Positions 53,702-64,000 of a stretch of 64,000 nucleotides of DNA are shown piece after piece (the stretch's first letter is position 1; every line of letters begins with the position of its first letter). The notes beneath the pieces were generated by a model. The model ran no database searches and had not been told where the DNA came from. It saw only the letters and a program-made list of their open reading frames with translations. Source of the DNA: Zymoseptoria tritici IPO323 (lineage: Eukaryota > Ascomycota > Dothideomycetes > Mycosphaerellales > Mycosphaerellaceae); NCBI RefSeq assembly GCF_000219625.1, contig NC_018209.1, positions 372,001 to 436,000 of the forward strand, given 5' to 3'. Made by a program: the position numbers and the translations under genes.

Positions 53702-55006
53702 TCACAACTTCAAGATCTCAGTCTCAACCTGGGCGAAGAATTCTCGCAGCTTGTCATCCAGCCACTTCACGTCCTCCTTGCTGTCTCCTGGTCCTCCTGC
53801 CCAGTGGCCCCAAATACCTGCAAGTACACTGTCAGCCAGGTCCAGTGCATCATGGTATCATTCGCGGTCATGGTCTCGCCGCTTACTTGGAAAGGCTTCA
53901 CAATGGCCAATGCCAGGTCGCATGTCGGCCACTTCGATCTCCGAGTCTTCAGGTGCTGCAAGCGGCATCAGGATGATTCATTTCCTCGACAATGGTAGGC
54001 AAGACTCACGAAAGTAAAGGTCGGTCTGGCAGGGCAACACCAGAGCTTTCGCTTTGATGCCTTTCATTGCCGCTGAAAAGTCGCCTGCACTGTTTCAGCA
54101 TCCACTCACATCGGCAGCGGTCTTCAATACGTCACTCACCATTATACGGCTCTTGATCAGAGCAATCACCCGCCTGCCAGGTATACAGCATGGCGACCAT
54201 GTTGTCCGGATCTGACGGTATCAGCAACGCACGAAGCCAATCCTCGTCACGACCACTGCCGTACCTTTCGACAAAGCCCAGGCTTCCCAGAAGTTCACCA
54301 TGAAGTCCTCGATATCCTTGAAGCCAAGCACGGACTCATACAGCTTCTCACGATAGAATGCCTGCGAGAAGCCCCAACCAGAATACACTCTGCCCAGCGC
54401 CTTCAGTCCTATCTCCCGCTCTTCCGTACTCCAAGCGCGGTACTCCTTCTCACCCGCTTCTCCTTTACAAACACCGCCACTCGCAGCTCCCTTCCCTCCC
54501 AGCACAGCAACTTTGACACCCTCCAGCATGGACTGATTATGCAACGCCGTCTTCGCCGCTCCACAAAACGGCACGATCAAGTCCATGAAGTCCGGGTACT
54601 GCGTCGCCCACTGGAATGTCTGGCCTGCGCCCATGCTCCAACCCAGGACGGCGCGGGCATGCTTGATGCCCAATTTCTTTGTCACGAGCTCATGTTGTGC
54701 GCGGACGTTATCAAAGAAAAGGACTTGCGGCCATGGTCTGACATTTGCTTTGTTACTCGGCGAAGAAGACTGTCCATTGCCGAAGAGGGCGACGATGATG
54801 ATGAAGTACTTGGAGGGATTGAGAGTCTTGTCACTGCCGATGAGCCATTCGTTGTTCTCGATCACGCCAGAGTACCAGGTGGGATAGATGACGGCTGGGA
54901 GAGAAGCGTCTCCAAAGGTCTTGTAGGCGATGTGCGCATCGGGAATACTGCCACCATTCTTGAGAGTGAAATCGCCGAGGGAGTACGTCTCGTAGTCGGA
55001 GGCCAT
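53702..55006 (-). CDS. MetX-like alpha/beta hydrolase (homoserine O-acetyltransferase family fold)
   Basis: Five exons: 54265-55006, 54140-54211, 54010-54084, 53887-53955 and 53702-53817, giving 357 residues. Introns are 53-69 bp with good donors, and all phases agree. Start: MASDYETYSLGDFTLKNGGS, then the MetX-like AHIAYKTFGDASLPAVIYPT. Catalytic serine in AVLGWSMGAGQTFQWA, aspartate in LPCQTDLYF, histidine in IWGHWAGGPGD. The family includes homoserine acetyltransferases, but these fungal members lack a proven acetyl-CoA role and are often just called alpha/beta hydrolases. A substrate cannot be given. Intact triad, so probably active. Confidence 0.85.
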
Positions 55007-55585
55007 TGCGGGTGAGGATCAATGTCGATAAGAATACATTCACTCGGACGATGCACTTGCTTGCCTATTGAGAACGGCCGCGAGGGTGGTCATACTTCTA
55101 TATCTGTACCGCTTATGAATCTAGCCCCGCCCTTTATCTACGCCCTCTTGGCCTCCGCCGGAGCGATGTCCTCTGGTGGGGTCGAGTCGATAGCTAAACC
55201 GACCTACCTTTCCTACTGTAATGCCTTTCATATTGACAGGGATGTGGTTTGCATTGCAGTGTATGACCGAACCTCCCAGCGAATGCTAGCTCCTCCTTAT
55301 TACTGTTCCAATTGCGAAGAATATCAGCAATCATGTTCCACCAAATGAGAGGCAGAACGGCAATCGATGGCTTAGAAATGTTGTTGCCGAAGTTCGGACG
55401 ACTTTCCAGCTCCCGAGTGATCTTTTTGCCGATGACGTGAGCCGCCTACATTACTACACGGCCGCCGCTCTCTTTCTTTCTTCGATGTAATGAACAAGCA
55501 GTCCACACTTCTCATTCAACGGTGCAACCTTCAAAAGACGATTTACATAAGATCACGGCCATTTCCAGCATACACAAGATCCATC
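55007..55585. other. Divergent promoter region
   Basis: Between the hydrolase (leftward) and the flavin-reductase-like gene (rightward). No gene recognised. Confidence 0.5.
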
Positions 55586-56563
55586 ATGTCGTCCGACCAA
55601 GAGCAGAGGAAAGAGGACACGAAAACCCACGAGCAGTGAGGACAGCCCAATGCCACTCAGCACTCATCAATATGCTAACACATCCTCACCAGAATGTACG
55701 ATGCCGAAAAGGCCATCAAGCGGAACCCTCACCCGGACTTCAAGAAAGTCGAAGCATCCCGCCCAGACTGGGACTCCGCCGCAGAATGGCACTACACGAA
55801 AACCAAGAACCCATCCTGGAAAGCCGGTCAAGGCGCCAACGACAACGGCGAATCCCTCAAGAAGAAACACATCGAAATCGACCCGTATGAAGAAGGTCGT
55901 CCGGCGACTTTCAACTACAAACTGCTCATCTCGGCCATCATTCCTCGTCCCGTGGGGTTCCTCTCCACCCGCTCCGCAGATGGCAGTAGTACCAATCTCG
56001 CTCCTTTCTCGTACACGCAAATGGTGAACCACGATCCTCCCGTCTTCATCGTCGGTTTTGCAGGCGGAATGGCGCAGGCGAAGGATACGTTGAAGAACTT
56101 GCTGGAGAGCAAAGAGTGCACGATCAACATCATCTCCGAGCACTACCTCGAAGCCGCCAACGCTACGTCGGTCAACGCACCCTTTGGCGTATCCGAGTGG
56201 GCGCTAACTGGGTTGACTCCGGCGGAAAGCTCGCAGGTCAAACCCAGCCGTGTCAAGGAGGCCGTCTTTTCCGTGGAAGGGAAGTTGATGAACACGCAAG
56301 AATTCGAGAGCAGAGCTACGGCGGGGAAGAAGACGGGTGTCTTGGCTGTGATTGAAGGTGTCAGGTTCTGGGCGAGAGAGGATGCGATCAATGAGGAGAA
56401 GAATCTGATTGATCCGGCGGTGTTGAGGCCTATTGCGAGGTTGGGTGGAATCACGTATTCGAGGGTGTTGTCCGGAATTGAGATTCCGAGACCGGATTGG
56501 GAGGAGATGAAGAAAGATGCGGAGCCGGCTGGGTTGGTGCAGAGTAAGAAGGAGGGTCAGTGA
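55586..56563 (+). CDS. Flavin-reductase-like, FMN-binding split-barrel protein
   Basis: Two exons: 55586-55635 and 55693-56563, with a 57-bp intron (GTGAGG donor, TGCTAAC branch), giving 306 residues. The core is the flavin reductase-like domain: LLISAIIPRPVGFLSTRSAD, NLAPFSYTQMVNHDPPVFIV, and TLKNLLESKECTINIISEHY. FMN would sit in the split barrel. Relatives reduce flavin or act as FMN-dependent oxygenase partners; the substrate is unknown. The leading about 70 residues are charged and probably flexible. The gene ends 53 bp before the convergent APH-type gene. Confidence 0.85.
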
Positions 56564-56616
56564 TGGTGTGCGAGGCTTTAGAGGGGGTATATCGTAGAGG
56601 ATAAAGTGTTGATCTC

Positions 56617-57711
56617 TCACAGCTTACATCGTGACTCATTCTCTGCGACATCAAGCATAGCCTCAAGAAACGCCAATTCCTCCCGATCATCCGCAGCATT
56701 GATCACTCGATCTAGACGACCATCATCCCACGCAAATCCGTGCCAGAGCAAAATCCCAACATCCCGCGCAAGTCTCACCGCTCTCGCCATCACCTCTTCT
56801 TCAAGCCTTGGAATCCTCCTCTTCAGACCTTGCCAAAAGTGTTCCCTCAGCAAGTCAGCTCGCGAGAAATACACGACCTCGGCCTTGCCAATCCTGCCAT
56901 GCTCTCCGTTCTTCGACATATATCCCAACAGATGCTCAACTCCCCACAGTCCAATCCCGAAAGGCAACCACTCTCCCTCCGCCCAGTCCACTATGCCCGA
57001 AACTCGCCAGTCGTCCGGGTTCACGAGGATATTACTCGGCAGGAGATCTCCATGCGTCAACACGATTGGTAGGATGTTCAGTCCTCCAGCTTGGACGGCG
57101 GTGAGGACAGAGGTCGCTTTGCGTCGAAGATCGGGACAGGGAAGGTGGAGCGATAGGTGTTGCAGTCGTTGTGGTATTGACCTTCCGATCTTGCCGTTGC
57201 ATGCCCTCTTCCCCCCATCTTCCTCCACAGCAGCGAGCCAGCTCCGAGTGAAGAAAGCCGCCATACCCTCGATCATATTTCTCAGCCTACCTTCTTCTTC
57301 TTCGTCCTCCAGTTGCCGTTTAGGCTGCAGATCGGAGAACGAGACGCCGTCGAGTTTGCTCATCTCCACGAGCTGTATGGCCCTTCCATCAGAAGAAGGA
57401 GCAGAGATTGTGGAGCACGATAACAGCCTTGGGACTAGTGCTCCATGCACGCCCATTGCTTGTTCCATGATGTTTGGCGATAACGCGAATTGAAAAGGGC
57501 GGAATTGAGCTATTGTCTTCTCTGAAGGTCCGTCATGGTGCTGAATGGAAACGGTGAAAGAACAGCCTCCTTGAGCTGGCAGGGGATCGACTGTACATCG
57601 TGGGTGTATCGATTTGAGGTGCTGTAGACATCGTTGGAGCTCGTCGTTGGTCAGCTGTCCTGACTTCAAGTTTGAAGAAGAAGGCATCAGAGAGCACGAA
57701 GTCGGAATCAT
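56617..57711 (-). CDS. APH-family (aminoglycoside phosphotransferase-like) kinase
   Basis: Intronless, 364 residues. The kinase core has the catalytic loop VLTHGDLLPSNILVNPDD (HGDxxxxN) and the metal-binding segment VSGIVDWAEGEWLPFG, which replaces DFG in this family. The upstream part has PFQFALSPNI and VPRLLSCSTISA, the expected position of the ATP-binding lobe. The family phosphorylates small molecules; fungal genomes carry many copies without known substrates. The name does not imply antibiotic resistance. Intact. Confidence 0.82.
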   Translation of the reverse strand: MIPTSCSLMPSSSNLKSGQLTNDELQRCLQHLKSIHPRCTVDPLPAQGGCSFTVSIQHHDGPSEKTIAQFRPFQFALSPNIMEQAMGVHGALVPRLLSCSTISAPSSDGRAIQLVEMSKLDGVSFSDLQPKRQLEDEEEEGRLRNMIEGMAAFFTRSWLAAVEEDGGKRACNGKIGRSIPQRLQHLSLHLPCPDLRRKATSVLTAVQAGGLNILPIVLTHGDLLPSNILVNPDDWRVSGIVDWAEGEWLPFGIGLWGVEHLLGYMSKNGEHGRIGKAEVVYFSRADLLREHFWQGLKRRIPRLEEEVMARAVRLARDVGILLWHGFAWDDGRLDRVINAADDREELAFLEAMLDVAENESRCKL

Positions 57712-58300
57712 GATCCATCCGTAATAAATGAAAAATGCAGACGCTCTTTCGGAGCCCAGTGAGCCATGTCTGGATTCGTCTCGGGTAATGCAGTATACGT
57801 ATCTCGCCGAGTAGACAGCAGCGCGGCGGAGTATATCACTATCACATGTCAGCCTTCACGCATGCATGCCCACAACGTCACAACACACCCGATCGAATCA
57901 AAGCCATGCTCGTGCAATTCCTGCAGCTAGGTAGGTCACGTAGCTCCTACATGCCAACTCCCCTCCATCCCAAGCGATTGGCCAACTCCACACACGCACG
58001 CGAGCAGTTCGCACATGAACGCTGCATGTCAGCCGTCCTGACTTCCGAGACTCCGCAAAACCCGCTCCACAACAAGAAAAAACCCATGGGGTATCGGAGA
58101 AATGTAAATCCTGTGTTCTCTCTCACCACGCTCTGCCAATTTTGAATCTTCCCTGCTCTGCTTCGCCTTTATCTCCCTCGTCGACCTCGGCACTGACCAC
58201 CGCATCGCGAAGTCGCGGAGCTGTCGAATGCTCAGTATCCAGGCATTTCTCGGATTCGAGAATTTATCCAAGCTCCAGAAACAACCAACATGACATCTCC
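57712..58300. other. Intergenic, nothing assigned
   Basis: Promoter of the kinase and 3' flank of the next gene. Confidence 0.5.
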
Positions 58301-60179
58301 TCATGACGTCCCAAACACCGGCGCCTTGACCAGAACCGTCCGTCCTCTCACGCTGACCGCAATTCCCGCCGCCATCCGGACCCTCGGCGGTCCTGGCTCC
58401 TTGCCATGGCCCGACGCGCTCTCCGGCCTGCCCAGCGAGCTCGAACTCCCTGCCGCTCCTGTATGCTTCCCCTGAGCGGAAGGAATTTTGTTCTTACCTC
58501 CACTCCCCGTCAGAGCGGACAGCATACTTCTCTTCTTACTCGGATGGTTCTCGCCGCTGCCTCCTCCTTCGTTGAGATCGACGACATCGGAGTTGGCGGA
58601 TTTGAGGGATGAGCGCTCGGCGACTTCATCGGCAACAGAAGTCGTCAGAGGTGGGATGCCGGATTCGAGTTTCATGTTATCGGGCATGATCGGATGGCCG
58701 GGCGTGTAGTATTCTATGACCACATCGCGGGATTCCAACGGTAAGTGGATGGCGATGCTCACGACCAGCTCGACGATCATGTGAACGCCACCTTCGAGGT
58801 CGGAAGGAGTTGGTTCTGTCAAATGGGTAGCAATCGCGGCGACCAGGCTGTCCTTCAGAGTATCCGTCAGACGCTGACGGTTTTCGGGACATTGTGGAGC
58901 ACGCAGGGCATCGGTCAATCCTTCCAGGGTCGCCAGACGCCAATTGACCACTTTGGATGTGAGATACTCTTCCTCTTCAGCGGTTTGGGGGAGAGGAGCA
59001 TATCGACGCATGTTGCGTTGAATCTGCCGGAGTTGAATGGACATGGCCGGATCGAGGTCCGGGTGGAAGTATTTCTCAAAGACTTCCTCCACCAGCCAGT
59101 AGGAGATGAAGGCGCGGCCTGCGGCGGTCATCTCTTGTTTTCCTGTGGCCACGGCATCGCGGTTGACGGATGTGACGAGCCATTGGGGTATGCTTTTCCA
59201 GCTTTTGCGAATGCTGAATGCGAGTTGGGCGATGAGGCCGTCTAGGCGGTTGAATCGTGTGGTGTATTCGCTGTCGTCGAGTGAGGTTCGTGATTGGGAG
59301 AGGCGTTGGTGTGCGAGACTGTTCTGCAGCTGTTTGACCTGGTCTTCCTTTTCGAAATAGTACTTCTTCACCTTGGTGTACTTCTCGCCTGGGTATTGTC
59401 AGCTGAAATGCATACTCAGACAATGACCACAGTAACTCACGGAGCTCCTTGTGGTCCTTGACCAGCTGAGTGACCTCCTCTTCACTCATCTCCTCGCCAC
59501 TCTGCGCCGGCTGAGGTGTGCCGCGCCCCACCTGCTCTGTCTTGTAGTTTTGCGTCTGTCCATCACGAGACATCATGCCACTGTGCACGCTCTGCCGATT
59601 GTTCCCATTCGTGCTTCTTCCTGCCGGTTTCTGCGCCGGCATTGGCGCATGATTCGACATTGATGTGGATTCCTCCGCAGTGACGGATTGCTGAGTGAAA
59701 CTTCGCGTTGACGTCAAACCCGGTCGAGCGTTGTGATCGGTCGGAGAGTATTGTGGTTGCGGGTCCTGGTACTGAGGAGCTCGAGAAGATTGCGTTTGAT
59801 TGTTGTTGTTCAGTCCCGCACTCGGCTGTGACCCGGTCCGGGAGAGCTGTTGGTAACCCGGTTGCGCAGCCTGCGGCGGAGCTGAGGGCAGTGCTGGCGG
59901 GAGATCAGCTCCGGCATATGAGCCGCCCGAGTTGGAGTAGCTGCGGCTGCTGTGGGAGGATGTCGGTGGTGCGTGCTGCTGCTGTTGGTGATCTCCGCCC
60001 GTGGGAAGGGGCGGAGTGGAGATGCTGCCCGAACCACCACCCTGCCGCTGCTCGCGGAAGCCCTGCTCGGTGTTGAGCCGCTGCAGGCGACGTTGCGACC
60101 AACGATCCAGGGCTGGTGAGGGTCCGGAATCGGACGAGGTCTTGCCAGTGGACGAAGCGGCGTAGTTGCCGGCGCTCAT
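58301..60179 (-). CDS. Large Q/S-rich, coiled-coil protein, conserved in fungi, function unknown
   Basis: Two exons: 59441-60179 and 58301-59388, with a 52-bp intron joining VKDHKELR to EKYTKVKKYYFEKEDQ. 608 residues from the ATG at 60179. The frame extends upstream to 60269, but the MSAGNYAASS start fits better. The N-terminal about 240 residues are Gln/Ser/Asn/Gly/Pro-rich and disordered (HQQQQHAPPTSSHSS, LNNNNQTQSS). Then comes a coiled coil (EEVTQLVKDHKE to QVKQLQNSLAHQ) and a folded helical domain (IRKSWKSIPQWLV, AGRAFISYWLVEEVFEKYF, LRQIQRNMRRYAPL). The tail is Ser/Gly-rich. No catalytic motif seen; the family name is not known to me. Confidence 0.8.
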
Positions 60180-62652
60180 GGGAGCGCTGGGAGACGGTGT
60201 GAGAGGGAGGGAGTGTAGTCGGTAAGGAGAGACGTTTCGACGAGGCGGGAGGAGGTTACAACAGTCCACGGGAGCCGCCGAAGAAGGCTGCTGATGAAGG
60301 AGGAGAGGGGTTGCGGCGCGGAATACGAGATGCGGAGTAGAGGGTGCGGAGCGGAATACGGAAGCTCCTCTGGGGGAGGATAAGGAGCGGTGTTACACAA
60401 AAGGACAAGAGCCAATTCAGAACGGCGTGGAGCAAGATCGGTAAGACCTGTGACTATTGCTATGGGGCGGGTCTCTTGGGCGGAGGAGGGCAGGACGGCA
60501 CGATAGCACACACAGTGGTAGTGATGAGAGGGTGGTATCCTTTTCGGGGGTCGCTCGTGCTCGGCGCGGCTCAAACTATCGATAGTCTAGACTAATTCAC
60601 CCTCCTTCTCACGCTAGCGAGTAGCCTTTTCCACCGGCGACCGCACCGCACGTCTACAAGGATGACCGGACTGTCTCTGAGTCTGTGGGCATCGTGGTGT
60701 TCTCGTAGTAAGAAGCCAGATTATTCCTCTGACTGCTCTCTCGCCCACAGTGCAGCCTGTGTGAGGGCATGTGTCGAATGACCCGGATCGAAGACTGGCC
60801 CTTTGTTTCACAGCGGTTCGAACAGACGGCGCGTCTGATCTTTTAATAGATCCCATGCGCCAAGGCATGACTCCAGACGATTCCTGCAGATCTCCATCCA
60901 GTGTGGCGGGCGGTACGAAGATTGTGGACAGAGCCTCACAGGACAGCTGGACGAAGAACATCGCTCTTGCAGACGTGCTCGAGTACCATTCAAGAAACGT
61001 ACATATCACAGCCGTGCCTCAGCTCAGGCGGATTTGAGGGCTTTGTCTGAAGTGCGGGTTGTCTGCCGGACCTGGCTCGAGCACACCACATGCATTCGAA
61101 GCCCTTGCTAGTTCGGGCATCCGCTTCCGACACTTCGGCAAAAGGTCAGACAAGTTCCTTCTTGATTTAGTGATCAAGCCATACGAGATGTTTTGATTGA
61201 TTAATCGACCACTGACCCATTGCAGATTTTCACATGTTCTCGATTGTGCCTTTGCGCCTCCAATGGAACCCAAGTCGGTATCTAGGCGGTATATTTCTGC
61301 AGCCAGGCTGAGCCCCTCCATGCACGGCAATCGGAAACAGCCCGCTTATTCGAGATCCGGACTGGGCTGCGGGCGATTCTTCGGAAATTTCAGCAGTGAC
61401 GGACGCCTTCCGATCGTACATCATGTCGCTCTTCGCTCTTCTGCCTGAAAGGGTTCTTCGCAGAGCTTCATCGAATCGCTTGGAAAGGGCCCTGAGAGAC
61501 AATCCGATTGAAGCAACTCGAAAGCAATACAGGAGGATAGGACGAGCCACCAAATTTGGTGAAATCACATCCGCATGGTAAATATCCTCCACCAGCATCG
61601 GTCATCGGCCAACCAACCAAGATCCGATGGAATGGAGTGGAGTCCTGTATTCTCGGCAAGCACATGCACGATGCCGAACCCACCGGAAACGAGATGAACA
61701 GACCCACAAGTCGACATGGACCGCACGTGCTAATCGCGATGACCGCTCCGATGGAGGCATCGTCGACATGAGGCTTCCTGGCGGGGAGCATGGGACATGT
61801 TTGGCGGTATTGCCACCTTCCGAAGGGCAGCCGATGCGGGCGTAACGAAGATGTCAAGGCCACGAGGAGCCAAGCCGTGCTCAGGATGTGTTCGATGCAG
61901 CAGTACTGCATGCCGTATGGAAGTATCGCCTGCAAAGGCTGTCATGGAAGACGAAGGCGGTAGGTATGCATCTCACTGCAGCACTATGCTTCGATCGCGC
62001 AGGAGAACTTTGGCAGAGAACGAGTTGAATGCAAGCAGATCTGCTCGAAGACCTTGGCCGAGTGAGACACGTTTGATCTATCCGTTTTGAGGCGTGATGC
62101 GTCGTGACGATCTGGCGCTCTCTCTTCACATTCACGCTGTTCGGCTGAACTCGGAACGGTTTAAGTAATCTTTTCCCCAATGATTGGTCCAGGACTTCTC
62201 GTGAGCTCCTCGGCGCACCTTGGGGGTTCTTATTCGGACTGCACGTCTCGTCGCGCTTATATATCCTTCCTGTCCGCTTTGGTCATTTTCTCGAAGCTCA
62301 TATCTCTCTCCCAAACGACTCGATGAATGCTCTGTTTCATCTGCGCGATATTCTTCGAGCACGTGCTCGTTAGCTTCGTGGCAATCATGGTCGGCGCGCC
62401 TTGGCTTTTTCCGGGGCGCCAATTCTCCGATGTCCACGTCAGGTAGGTGAGACGGAGCCTGCTTTTTGCCGTCTACGGGAAAGCTACTGGTAAGAGGATC
62501 AAGGCAGTACTCCATTTGAGAGTATCGACATCATCTTGCACTATTCACCCTGTCATTCATCAAACGCCACGTACAACACAAATACAGCACTCCAACCTTG
62601 ACCAGCAGAGGCCTCCGATCACAGACCGCCCTCAACCTGACACACCCTCACC
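60180..62652. other. 2.5-kb stretch without a recognisable gene
   Basis: Many short overlapping frames on both strands, none with a recognisable domain or splice pattern. The left 400 bp is the promoter of the Q/S-rich gene and the right 150 bp that of the transporter. The middle may contain a decayed gene, but I cannot identify it. Confidence 0.45.
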
Positions 62653-64000
62653 ATGTCTCAACGCGACCCCGATCTCCACAACGCCATCTCCCTCCGGCCG
62701 ATGCCATTCCAGCACACCTACGCTGCAGACCACCATCGATCCTCTTCGCGCATTCAAACTCCCGAGCCAGCACAATCCAGCTCATCTCCCACCAAGCCAG
62801 GCGCCAGCTCCGCCGTTGAACCCTTGCCAGCGGTAAGCGGAGCGCACGAACGACCAGCCTACCACCGCAACAGCAGCGACAGCGATCGAGACGACGTCGA
62901 GCGACAGAACAGTCTTCCTGGCTACGAAGCAACCAATGATCCATTCAAACTGCGGGAGTCGATCAAGAATATTGAAGACGAGAAGAAGGCCCGGGCAAAC
63001 ACCAAAGCCAAGCGGGTATGCCAACCTATCTCTTCGGGACAGGAGAAGGTCAAATCACACAAGATCATCAAATTCTATGAAAATCAGAACGACAAGATTG
63101 AGAGGCTGTTGAAGCCAGTGGACGATCACGTTCGGGAGGCAAAGGAGCAGGAAGGTGCCGATGCATTGCAGTTCAAGATTGCTGTCAATGGAAGCTTTGC
63201 GGCGAATATCATTTTGGCCATCCTGCAGATCTACGGTGCGGCAGCATCGGGCAGTCTGTCGCTGTTCACGACCATGGCGGACGCAATCTTCGATCCTCTG
63301 AGGTGAGATTATACCATCTGAACTCATCGTTCCTCATGCTTACGCTAACCTAGCAACCTCACGCTCATCCTCTGCCATCGCGCTGTGAACAGAGTCGATG
63401 CCCGCCGCTTCCCTTCTGGCAAGGCCCGCCTCGAAACCGCAGGAAACATTGCCTTCTGCTTCCTCATGACCGCCGTCTCGCTGGTATTGATCGTCATGTC
63501 CATTCGCGAGCTGACGGACAAGAATCATGATGTCAAGTTCCACTACCCGTCCGTGATCGCCGTGGGCATTGCCTTCTGCACGAAACTTGCTCTATTCCTG
63601 TACTGCTTCTCCTTGAGGAACAAGTACAGCCAAGTTCGCATTTTGTGGGAAGATCACCGAAATGATCTGCTTATCAACGGCTTCGGATTGATGACGAGTG
63701 TCCTCGGCAGCAGAGTCAAGTATGTCTACTCAATGTCCTCTTCAATGATCGCTCACTGACTCCTTCTACCAGATGGTGGATCGATCCCATGGGCGCCATT
63801 ATCCTTTCAGTCCTCATTTCCTACCTCTGGCTGCGAACCGCATACGCCGAATTCCAGCTCCTCATCGGCGTTTCCGCATCCACTTCCTTCCTGCAGCACG
63901 TCACCTACATTTCCATGACGCACGACCCTCGTATCACCTCTCTGGATACAGTTCGCGCATGGCACTCCGGTCCACGGATCATTATCGAAGTGGATGTTGT
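62653..64000 (+). CDS. Cation diffusion facilitator transporter (3' end outside window)
   Basis: Exons 62653-63302, 63354-63719 and 63773 to the right edge, with introns of 51 and 53 bp. About 415 residues are visible. It exports a divalent metal (manganese, zinc or iron-type) in exchange for protons, in the vacuolar or another endomembrane. The N-terminus is a long Ser/Pro-rich cytosolic segment. Then come KIIKFYENQNDKIERLLKPVDDHV, and membrane segments starting with FKIAVNGSFAANIILAILQI. TTMADAIFDPLRSNLTLILCHRAVNRVDARRFPSGKARLETAGNI is the family signature, here split by intron 1. A further 48-bp in-frame intron starting at 63016 (GTATGC) is possible. Fungal members of this subgroup are often linked to manganese. 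Confidence 0.88.

Noticed and set aside
1..64000. tRNA genes, rRNA, transposable elements, CRISPR arrays
   Set aside because: None recognised. No T-loop-like box with a matching acceptor stem was found by eye, and no transposase or reverse-transcriptase motif appears in any frame. A tRNAscan run and a repeat search would be decisive.

Overview
The window is nuclear DNA of a filamentous ascomycete (Pezizomycotina). The evidence is the many short introns (45-120 bp, GT-AG, with CTRAC-type branch points just before the acceptor), dense genes on both strands, and fungal-restricted families (HAM1-type, SigF-type NTF2, DUF6604, a chimeric terpene synthase, a bZIP/ankyrin regulator). The gene mix suggests a Dothideomycete, but this is inference; no marker gene settles it. 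All gene models were built by eye from reading frames and splice sites.

Layout. 1-7 kb: three tandem minus-strand paralogues of an unrecognised family, each with a similar block about 100-160 bp upstream of its start. 8.6-17.5 kb: sideroflexin, a membrane protein with an unresolved 5' end, a disordered protein with GLALP repeats and SUMO-interaction-like motifs, an EF-hand protein whose first exon is only the ATG, and the H3K79 methyltransferase DOT1. 18-22 kb: a DUF6604 gene that looks broken, then a DUF1264 protein. 24-34 kb: a HAM1-type lipid-binding-like protein, a SigF/NTF2 membrane protein, an LSH/HELLS-type SNF2 remodeller, and a pentapeptide-like/F-box-like protein.

34-45 kb is the most interesting part: a terpenoid gene cluster. 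A bifunctional (cyclase plus prenyltransferase) terpene synthase of 721 residues is divergently paired with a cytochrome P450. A second, kaurene-oxidase-like P450 lies downstream of the synthase. Next to them are relics of a Baeyer-Villiger-type flavin monooxygenase and of an acyl-CoA-ligase-like enzyme, and then a bZIP-basic-region/ankyrin (TOXE-like 'bANK') candidate pathway regulator. The likely logic: the prenyltransferase half makes a C20 or C25 diphosphate, the cyclase half folds it, the two P450s oxidise the hydrocarbon, and the bANK protein switches the cluster on. The relics suggest that the present product is simpler than the ancestral one. A GTCAGC-type motif recurs in cluster intergenic regions.

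45-64 kb returns to ordinary genes: mitochondrial inner-membrane protease subunit 2, a tartrate/isopropylmalate-type dehydrogenase, a triple-WW protein, a glycolipid transfer protein (HET-C2 type), a METTL16-type RNA methyltransferase, ribonucleotide reductase small subunit (with ACGCGT boxes in promoter and intron), a MetX-like alpha/beta hydrolase, a flavin-reductase-like protein, an APH-type kinase, a large Q/S-rich coiled-coil protein, and the 5' part of a cation diffusion facilitator that runs off the right edge. No rRNA, tRNA, transposon or CRISPR array was recognised.
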